Of a stretch of DNA of 64,000 nucleotides, positions 58,090 through 64,000 are shown piece by piece. The position numbers and the translations under genes are program-made. Source of the DNA: Bombardia bombarda (Eukaryota; Ascomycota; Sordariomycetes; Sordariales; Lasiosphaeriaceae); contig JAULSR010000002.1 of assembly GCA_030512295.1 (NCBI GenBank), positions 7,564,001 to 7,628,000 on the forward strand, in the 5' to 3' direction. The notes beneath the pieces were generated by a model. It was given only the letters and a program-made list of their open reading frames with translations. It ran no database searches and was not told the origin of the DNA. Numbering within the stretch: position 1 is the stretch's first letter; each line of letters starts with the position of its first letter.

Positions 58090-59388
58090 TCACAAACTAA
58101 GCCACGAAGTCGACTCCCCTCCAACCCCATCCTCAAACACCCCCATAGCATCATCGTTCTGCTTCTGCAGATCCGCGCTATTCGTAAAGGCCCCAGCCTC
58201 GGCAAAGAACGCCTTCATCCGCTGGGGATCATCGTGCATCCCATCCTCAGCGTATACATACACTCTCCCAAACTTGCGTGATAGGTCTGTAACAGCCTGT
58301 GATCGCGGTCGACGAACTGTATCATACGCCTTGAGTGCCGCCTCGATCTGGGCCGCGTCCTTGACGGCCCCAAAGAGATGGTCCAGCACCGCGGCATCCT
58401 CGAGGGCCTGGGCAGCGCCGTTTCCAGCAAAGGGCAGCGAGGCGTGTGCGGCGTCGCCCATAACAGCCACGCGAGACTTGTTGTAGAAGGGTGCATGGTC
58501 GTGGTCGCCCACGCGCCACGACGCGCTGGTGTCTCTTGCTACCATCTGCACGATGCGTTGTGCGTCCTCACTGTAGTCGGAATACAAGGAAGGGTCGAGA
58601 GGTTTTGCCTCGCCGTTGTCGTCGGATAGTGCTGCGCCGCGGACGGCAACGCCGGCGCTTAGTCTTGTGCCCTTGTTGAGTGGGATGCAGTTCACATGGC
58701 CTCTGGGTCCTAACAGGATGGGAACGGTGCGAGTCCACTTCTCGTTGATCTGTTTTCTGGCCTCTCCGGCGGAGACAATGGTGCGGTATACCTGCCAGCG
58801 GTCGTGGTTCTTGGGAGCAGTGGCGGGATGGTCGGGGCCGAGGAGGTAGCCGCGGACGACGCTGTGGATGCCATCTGCGCCAAGCAGGCAGTCAACGTGT
58901 GCTTCGGAGCCGTCTTTGAAGGCGATATGAACCTTGGCATCGTCCTCAGAGCCGCTGGCAGACTCCCATATCCGAGCAAGCTTCCTGTTGAAGGTGATGC
59001 AGTCTTTGGGGACCAGCTTGAGGAGAGCAGCGAGAAGGTCAGCTCTGCTGACGCTCTTCCGACCCTTTGCTCTGCCGAGTTCTGCTACCAGCTCCCCCAT
59101 GTGTGGACCGTGTGCCAGAATGACCTCGGTGGACATTTCTTCCTCCTCCTCGCCCATGTTGGTGGCCGTGTCGAAGTATGCCTTCTTCACTTCGGGGCCG
59201 ATGAGAGCCATGGCCTTGATGGCGTTCAGATGCAGTGCCAGGCCGGCACCGACATCTTTGTACTCGGACACGCCCTCGTAGATGTGCACGTCCAGATGCG
59301 GCTTTTTGCAGAGGCCCGCGCCAAGGGCGAGTCCGCAGATGCCCCCGCCTGCAATGGCGATTTTGATCTTTGGTGGTGTTGAGCCCAT
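58090..59388 (-). CDS. FAD-dependent monooxygenase (salicylate-hydroxylase-like)
   Basis: Group A flavoprotein monooxygenase that hydroxylates an aromatic substrate with NAD(P)H and oxygen. Uninterrupted; 432 aa from ATG 59388 (an in-frame ATG at 59409 would add seven residues). The dinucleotide-binding GGGICGLALGAGL lies at about residues 13-25. The second FAD/NADH motif is CLLGADGIHSVVRGYLLG. The FAD ribityl-binding motif is GDAAHASLPFAGNGAAQALE. SRADLLAAL is the usual short family helix. No signal peptide or membrane anchor is seen, so it is probably cytosolic. There is no adjacent ring-cleavage gene, so salicylate or a related phenolic acid is only a guess at substrate. Confidence 0.9.
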   Translation of the reverse strand: MGSTPPKIKIAIAGGGICGLALGAGLCKKPHLDVHIYEGVSEYKDVGAGLALHLNAIKAMALIGPEVKKAYFDTATNMGEEEEEMSTEVILAHGPHMGELVAELGRAKGRKSVSRADLLAALLKLVPKDCITFNRKLARIWESASGSEDDAKVHIAFKDGSEAHVDCLLGADGIHSVVRGYLLGPDHPATAPKNHDRWQVYRTIVSAGEARKQINEKWTRTVPILLGPRGHVNCIPLNKGTRLSAGVAVRGAALSDDNGEAKPLDPSLYSDYSEDAQRIVQMVARDTSASWRVGDHDHAPFYNKSRVAVMGDAAHASLPFAGNGAAQALEDAAVLDHLFGAVKDAAQIEAALKAYDTVRRPRSQAVTDLSRKFGRVYVYAEDGMHDDPQRMKAFFAEAGAFTNSADLQKQNDDAMGVFEDGVGGESTSWLSL

Positions 59389-59668
59389 GTTGCTATGTTG
59401 TCGCAGCAATTGAAGATGCTGGAGATTAGTCCATCTCTTAGGACTTAGGAGACAACACTATGAACAAGTTTCACATGTTGACCAAGCTGGAAGAAATTTA
59501 CGTCATGCATTATGTTTAGACTTGTTGTAGGTTGCGCAATGAAGCTAGAGAGCGGTGTACGACGCCAAGTTGATTGATGGCTTTTCTCTGGTCGTGGTCC
59601 GGCGCTCTGCGAATTGGACGCTAGAACAAGGGTGAGTATTGTGTGTCAGTCAAACAGTTTGCATGTGG

Positions 59669-59698
59669 TTTTTTTTTTTTGGGGGGGGGGGGGGGGGG
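59669..59698 (+). repeat. Homopolymer junction T12-G18
   Basis: Twelve T are followed directly by eighteen G. Such long G runs are rare and difficult to sequence, so the run length is unreliable. It could form a G-quadruplex on the + strand. Confidence 0.85.
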
Positions 59699-60350
59699 AA
59701 AGATTCTATTTAAAATTAAGATCTTAAGATTTGGTAATTAGCAGAATGTAATTCATCTTGGTCCTGAGCTGAGGTCGCGGAGCAGTTTTGTCGTATAAGT
59801 CCATTAGGTTGCAGCTTCACCATTGACATCACTCTACTGCTGCAACATTGGGAATGCACCTGACATGCCCGGTGAAGCATCACAAGGTCACAATCCGGCA
59901 AGAAGCCGAGATGTCGTCACAGCACAAAATGAAACCCAGTTGTTCTTTGAGAGGAAGGAGAAGTCGGCTTCCCGTCTTACCCCAACCCTACGCTTTTTTT
60001 AGCCTCCTGCCTAACATAGTCTAGGCTGTTGCCTAGGCTTTAGCTTCTCCCTCCCCCACTCTGGGAACCTTGATAGCATGCGCCAATCGCCGTCGCAGAA
60101 TCTTTGAAATCAGGGTCCAGGGTCCAGTGCGAAAAGGAGTGGTGAAGCCAGAACATGTCGTTGGCTGCAGCAACGTTGCACAGCTGTCATCGTCACCCGA
60201 CAACCAGCTGCTAGCTTACAGGCGTGGATGCACGGCACTTTGAATCCTCAAAGGTTGTTGAAATGCTATCAGTCGATATCGCCAGTCGAGTTCCAACCAA
60301 GACTCCAAGTTCGTGATAGCAGCTTCCTGTCCTGTCAAGTATCTGCTACC

Positions 60351-60394
60351 AATTTTAACACAATTTTAACACAATTTTGACACAATTTTGACAC
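60351..60394. repeat. 11-bp tandem repeat, 4 copies
   Basis: Four units of AATTTTAACAC or AATTTTGACAC (two of each), followed by a partial unit. It lies about 340 bases upstream of the GH18 ATG. Confidence 0.9.
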
Positions 60395-60734
60395 AATTTA
60401 AAAAGATAGTCCGAGATAATACACCCACACGATCTCGATAAGTCTTGACGATGAGATGGAGGTTACATACTCTAATCTTCACCATCCTTCGGAGTTCCTG
60501 CTTGGACACCATGTTGTGCCTGTCTGCCCCCTGCTCGATAAGCCTCGGTGTTGCGTGCTATCGCACGATGCCTTTAAGCATGTGCCTAGATACATACTTC
60601 TTAGCTTTTCTGTCCTTTCCATTTAACTTTGCTCATGCCTCGGCCCGCCCAGGGTGAATCCAGTCCCATCAGCTGGACTTTGGAAACAAACCCCAGCCAA
60701 GCCAACCACAAAAGAAAGGCCAACCGAGAATATC

Positions 60735-62024
60735 ATGAAGCTGGCCCTCTTTCTCCAAGGAGCCTTTGCGCTCCTGCTGACCGCGAGACCATCAAGCGCA
60801 TTCCCCACAGCTCCCAGCCCAGCTCCAGACTCTCCAGAAGCTCTAGAATCCGCAATAGCCCCAGAAGTTGCAACAGCCTCAGAGACAGCAAGCACCACAG
60901 AAGCCCCAGAACCAGCCACGTCACCGTCCAATGTCCTCCCCCTCCCCAACTCCCCGGTCGACGCCGACGCCGCCGTCGACACCACCATCGAGCAGCTCCT
61001 AACCCCCCTCCCCCGGCTCGTCATCTACTACCAAACCACCCACGACGCCAACGACCTGCCCATCTCGATGCTCCCCCTCATCACCGAGAAGAACATCGCC
61101 CTGACCCACCTCATCGTCTGCTCCCTGCACGTCAACCCCAACGGCGTCGTCCACCTCAACGACTACCCGCCCGAGCACCCGCGCTTCTACACCCTGTGGA
61201 ACGAGACCCTCCTAATGAAGCAGGCGGGCGTCAAGGTCATCGGCATGGTCGGCGGCGCCGCCCCCGGCTCCTTCTCCACCCAGACGCTCGACTCGACCAA
61301 CCCCATGACGTTCGAGGCCTACTACGCCCAGCTGCGCGACGCCATTGTGAATTTCGGGCTCGAGGGCATGGATCTGGACGTCGAGCAGGACATGAGCCAG
61401 GCGGGGATTACGCGGCTGGTGAGGAGGCTGAGGGTGGACTTTGGGCCCGGCTTCATCATCACGCTGGCGCCGGTCGCGTCGGCGTTGCGGAACGGGGCGA
61501 ATCTGAGCGGGTTCAGCTACAAGACGCTCGAGACTGCTGTTGGGGATGATATACAGTTTTACAATGCGCAGTTTTATAATGGGTTCGGCAGCATGGCCAC
61601 GCCGGCCGAGTACGAGCGGGTCATCAAGCAGGGGTGGGATCCGAGGAAGATCTTGGCTGGGCAGATCACCACGCCCGAGGGCGGCGGGCAGTGGGTGCCG
61701 TATGACAAGTTTAATGCGACGATTGTCGCGCTGAGGAAGGAGTATGGCCAGATCGGCGGCGTGATGGGCTGGGAGTACTTCAACAGCGAGCCGGGCGGGT
61801 TGAGCGAGCCGTGGGAGTGGGCGCAGGTCATGACGGCCATCCTGAGGCCGAATGAGGTGCCGCCGTTGAAGGTGACCAAGAAGGCGGCTGATACTTTGGT
61901 TATTGCGTGGAAGGATAGTGTGGAGGAGGGGAGTTTGGTGTTTGCTGGTGCGGGCGGAAGTGGGCAGGGCAAGAAGGTGATGCCGGAGATGAATGTGGAT
62001 TATTACGCCATGGTGAATGTGTGA
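60735..62024 (+). CDS. Secreted GH18 chitinase-like glycoside hydrolase
   Basis: From ATG 60735 the protein is 429 aa and has no intron. It starts with a signal peptide (MKLALFLQGAFALLLTARPS), then an Ala/Glu/Pro/Thr-rich linker (about residues 23-90), then a GH18 barrel. The barrel shows LVIYYQTTHDANDLPISMLP, ALTHLIVCSLHVNPNG, GVKVIGMVGGAAPG and the catalytic loop GLEGMDLDVEQD. GH18 enzymes use D-G-x-D-x-D-x-E; here the first Asp is Glu, while the two following Asp and the proton-donor Glu (about residue 215) remain, so activity is plausible. AQFYNGFGSM and GGVMGWEYFNSEPGG match later barrel strands. It probably acts on chitin or N-glycans outside the cell. The frame is open upstream to 60654, but the ATG at 60735 begins the signal peptide. 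Confidence 0.88.
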   Translation: MKLALFLQGAFALLLTARPSSAFPTAPSPAPDSPEALESAIAPEVATASETASTTEAPEPATSPSNVLPLPNSPVDADAAVDTTIEQLLTPLPRLVIYYQTTHDANDLPISMLPLITEKNIALTHLIVCSLHVNPNGVVHLNDYPPEHPRFYTLWNETLLMKQAGVKVIGMVGGAAPGSFSTQTLDSTNPMTFEAYYAQLRDAIVNFGLEGMDLDVEQDMSQAGITRLVRRLRVDFGPGFIITLAPVASALRNGANLSGFSYKTLETAVGDDIQFYNAQFYNGFGSMATPAEYERVIKQGWDPRKILAGQITTPEGGGQWVPYDKFNATIVALRKEYGQIGGVMGWEYFNSEPGGLSEPWEWAQVMTAILRPNEVPPLKVTKKAADTLVIAWKDSVEEGSLVFAGAGGSGQGKKVMPEMNVDYYAMVNV

Positions 62025-62414
62025 TGTGATGGAACTGAGATGGAGGATTGTTGTGCTAATTACAGAGTTGGAATGTTTTCTGGGTTGATGATTAAGTACT
62101 GGTATATGGCATTTTGGAAGCAGATCATTCTGTTAGGCAGATCATTCTGTTAGGCAGTTCATTCTGTTAGGCAGTTCATTCTGTTAGGCAGTTCATGTAC
62201 AATCTGATCCTAATTTGTTGCTGACCCCTGACGTGATGTTGACGAAAGGGGTATGGCACTGGAATTAAGGGGGGAGGTGCGGGTTGACGGTTGATGACGT
62301 AGCCGATCTTGCAGATCCCTTCTATCCAGCTTCTATCCCTCCTTCCATTGATGCACAATTTACAAGACCTCCCATCACCAACTATACTACTCCGCAACAA
62401 AACCAACCGCCACA
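62025..62414. other. Spacer with 17-bp tandem repeat
   Basis: It holds the GH18 3' UTR, a four-copy 17-base repeat at 62121-62197 and the promoter of the gene at 62415. Confidence 0.6.
62121..62197. repeat. 17-bp tandem repeat, 4.5 copies
   Basis: Units of CAGATCATTCTGTTAGG (first two) and CAGTTCATTCTGTTAGG (next two) are followed by a half unit. It lies about 95 bases past the GH18 stop, probably in or next to its 3' UTR. Confidence 0.93.
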
Positions 62415-63286
62415 ATGAGCTGGATGGACTCGTGGTCCCGCCCCTCCAAGCACCAACAAACCCCAGCTTTACCTTCTACCTCCTCCCCGCCACCCAAGGA
62501 AAAGACGGCGAGCAACACGAGATCCCCTACTGCCGGTCCTGCGGTCGCGTCATCAGCTCCCGCAGAGCCGACGCGACAAAGACCGCCGCCACACCAGCCA
62601 AATACTGCTCGACCCGCTGTCGCAGCCAAAAACCAAGAAACATAGATCGCGAGATTGAGAATGCATTTGTCAAATTCCTAACCGGCGAGGAAGCCGTGCC
62701 CGTGGTCAAATCAGTAAAGAAGATCAAGAGCGATGCGCGCATCCTCGTGCCGTGTGACGTGGTGGAGGAGTACGTCTTTGGCGATCGGAGTGATCCGGCA
62801 AAGGTCTTTGGGCGCAAGAAGAATCGGGCGTCGAGGGTGTTGAGGGATGTGGATGAAGACGTGCATCAGTCAAATTCCGGCACCAGGGGCGAGGTCGTGG
62901 AGGATGTTGTCGATGATGATGATCTGGACCTGGATGGCCATGACAAACGCGCCGTCATAGACGGGGACGTGCTTGCTCGCATGTCGGTTCGCAGCGGCAC
63001 GCGCATCCGCCCGCCGCAGACGGTGTCAGAGGTGAATGGCAGCGTGGGTGGGGAGAAGGGCTGGGCGGAGCGGTCTGAGGAGACAGAGGAGATGAGGGAG
63101 AAGAGAGAGGACGGCAAGAGGAGGGCTCATGAGAAGGAGATGGTTAGATGTGCGGCAAGGAGAGGTGTGGTGTTTGGGTTTGGAGTTGGGGGTGATGAGA
63201 CGAGGAAATGCGAAGCTGTGATGCAGGGGAAGGTGGTGGAGCCGAGCTTTGCAAAGGGGGATTGGGTGGTGAGGTGGAGGGAGTAG
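62415..63286 (+). CDS. Small conserved fungal protein with CxxC...CxxxC motif, apparent frameshift
   Basis: ATG 62415 in good context (CCACAATGA) encodes MSWMDSWSRPSKHQQTP, which I recognise as a common fungal N-terminus. After the C4 run at 62461-62464 the family-like sequence SFTFYLLPATQGKDGEQHEI continues in another frame, then YCRSCGRVISSRR and KYCSTRCRSQKPRNIDREIE. One extra C would join them into a 290-aa protein. The two Cys pairs (CRSCG and CSTRC) probably bind zinc. The rest is acidic, then Arg/Lys/Glu-rich (about residues 220-255). No signal peptide or membrane segment is seen; function unknown. Reading the second frame alone back to an ATG at 62309 loses the conserved N-terminus and runs through likely 5' UTR, so I reject that start. 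Confidence 0.7.
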
Positions 63287-63544
63287 GTTTACTGCAGTGA
63301 CCACACCCGGTCATTGTTTGCAAGAATAATACGGTGGACTTTATGCAACGGAACTAAGTAGGTCAATATTAGCGTATCTTTGAGGATACGCCTACAATTT
63401 TTAAAGGGATATTGTCTCTGACAACGAACAGAGGGTAGATCACACTTGCATGAGAACTGTCTTTTTTTCTGTTATTCAAAGGCACCTGACGGCTACATAA
63501 TCATAAAATGCCACCGAAAACAACCATCGGAATCTCATGGAATT
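63287..63544. other. Short spacer before tRNA
   Basis: No gene. It includes the 3' UTR of the preceding gene and the tRNA upstream region. Confidence 0.5.
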
Positions 63545-63635
63545 GGGCTGATGGTCTAGAGGTATGATTCTCGCTTTGGGATTGGCTAAACAGCTCTTCT
63601 GCGAGAGGTCCCGGGTTCAATCCCCGGTCAGCCCC
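63545..63635 (+). tRNA. tRNA-Pro (UGG) with 19-base intron
   Basis: The acceptor stem GGGCTGA pairs with TCAGCCC at 63628-63634. The D arm holds the A box TGGTCTAGAGG; the T arm holds the B box GGTTCAATCCC. The anticodon stem CTCGC/GCGAG encloses the loop TTTGGG...T with anticodon TGG. The interval 63581-63599 is the intron, placed after position 37 as is standard for nuclear tRNA introns. The 3' CCA is not encoded. T runs at 63641-63652 are a fitting RNA polymerase III terminator. Confidence 0.95.
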
Positions 63636-63640
63636 GAAAC

Positions 63641-63652
63641 TTTTATATTTTT
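63641..63652 (+). terminator. Pol III terminator of tRNA-Pro
   Basis: T4 and T5 runs begin six bases past the tRNA 3' end, as expected for RNA polymerase III termination. Confidence 0.8.
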
Positions 63653-63694
63653 GTCACGACGTGTTGACCTGAATGATAGTCATATTTCTCTGTC

Positions 63695-63743
63695 CTGCTT
63701 CTTATTATGGATGCGATGTATATGCATCCATAATAAGAAGCAG
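63695..63743. repeat. Perfect 20-bp inverted repeat with 9-base loop
   Basis: The arm 63695-63714 is the exact reverse complement of 63724-63743; nine bases separate them. It lies 60 bases past the tRNA-Pro gene. It could form a stable hairpin in DNA or RNA, or be the remnant of an inverted terminal repeat element. Confidence 0.93.
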
Positions 63744-63840
63744 CGTAGGTGAGGGTCGTCGTCTGCGCCGTTTTTGAGCTGAAAGGCGCTATCGTGGCGC
63801 ACTTCGCCACTGTCGTAGGATTGCTTTCTACTCCGTTGCA

Positions 63841-63960
63841 TTAGGCCTGAAGCTTGCTGCCATAGTTATAGACGCGGAAGGAGACGGAATTGTTTTCGCC
63901 GCGCAAGGGATCACCAGGGATACCGAGTCGTCCCAACAATGCTCTGTATCGATTGGCCAA
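63841..63960 (-). CDS. Possible 3'-terminal exon of a gene running off the window
   Basis: On the minus strand a frame ending in TAA at 63841-63843 reads back as GRLGIPGDPLRGENNSVSFR then VYNYGSKLQA. This composition looks like a protein C-terminus. The frame closes upstream at a TGA near 63965, and an AG acceptor at about 63950 could begin the exon. I do not recognise the family. The stretch is short and may be chance. Confidence 0.25.
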   Translation of the reverse strand: MANRYRALLGRLGIPGDPLRGENNSVSFRVYNYGSKLQA

Positions 63961-64000
63961 TGATCAGCACGAATACCGAGACTGACTGGGTTGTGAAAGT

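Larger units (their letters stand above)
59389..60734. other. Divergent spacer with T12G18 tract and 11-bp repeat
   Basis: It holds the promoters of the FAD monooxygenase (-) and the GH18 gene (+). Features are a T12-G18 junction at 59669-59698 and four copies of an 11-base repeat at 60351-60394. No gene is evident. Confidence 0.6.

Noticed and set aside
62309..62414. In-frame upstream start for the 62.4-kb gene
   Set aside because: It removes the conserved MSWMDSW N-terminus and translates what looks like 5' UTR; a one-base indel at 62461 explains the frame better.

Overview
The window is nuclear DNA of a filamentous ascomycete (Pezizomycotina; a Sordariomycete, possibly a hypocrealean, is my inference). 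Short 50-200 base introns with GTANGT-type donors and CTAAC-like branch sites interrupt most genes. Spacers are long and contain many TAGGTA/TACCTA motifs. A tRNA-Pro has an intron one base 3' of the anticodon. Encoded families include a kinesin-8, GINS Psf3, U5 snRNP Dib1/Dim1, a CCG-9-like trehalose synthase and a fused BioDA. I see no bacterial operon, CRISPR array or viral region.

Layout. 1-4.4 kb: no convincing gene. 4.4-6.4 kb: MFS sugar transporter (+). 7.1-8.5 kb: ankyrin protein (-). 11.2-14.7 kb: secreted GH115 alpha-glucuronidase (+). 15.4-19 kb: kinesin-8 (+). 20-21.2 kb: BuGZ/ZNF207-like zinc finger (+). 23-24.9 kb: cytochrome P450 (+), convergent with the CCG-9-type gene (-) at 25.7-28.3 kb. 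28.3-32.2 kb: about 4 kb without a gene. 32.3-33.1 kb: Mn-SOD (-), divergent from PSF3 (+) at 33.6-34.3 kb. 35.6-42 kb: biotin cluster bioB (+), bioF (-), bioDA (+). 44.7-47.7 kb: OPT oligopeptide transporter (+). 48.9-50.7 kb: DUF3405 membrane protein (-). 52.5-53 kb: Dim1 (-). 53.8-54.8 kb: single-pass surface protein (+). 55-57.9 kb: a broken DUF7580/HeLo-like gene (-) and a truncated C2H2 relic (+). 58.1-59.4 kb: FAD monooxygenase (-). 60.7-62 kb: secreted GH18 protein (+). 62.4-63.3 kb: small Cys-motif protein (+). 63.5 kb: tRNA-Pro followed by a perfect palindrome.

How the genes relate. The only obvious pathway cluster is for biotin: pimeloyl precursor to KAPA (BioF), KAPA to DAPA to dethiobiotin (BioDA), and dethiobiotin to biotin (BioB). 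Each of these three genes carries one apparent single-base deletion in a G/C run that breaks the reading frame, although family-like sequence continues on both sides. Two other loci (the DUF7580 gene, and the small gene at 62.4 kb) also carry homopolymer frameshifts. Most large neighbours (kinesin, GH115, OPT, CCG-9, DUF3405) are intact, including genes with C6 and C7 runs. Real decay of biotin synthesis and local consensus errors are the two competing explanations; the sequence alone does not decide between them.

Exon borders were read by eye from splice signals, frame and family resemblance. For every spliced gene the exon lengths sum to a multiple of three, after counting the noted indels where they occur.
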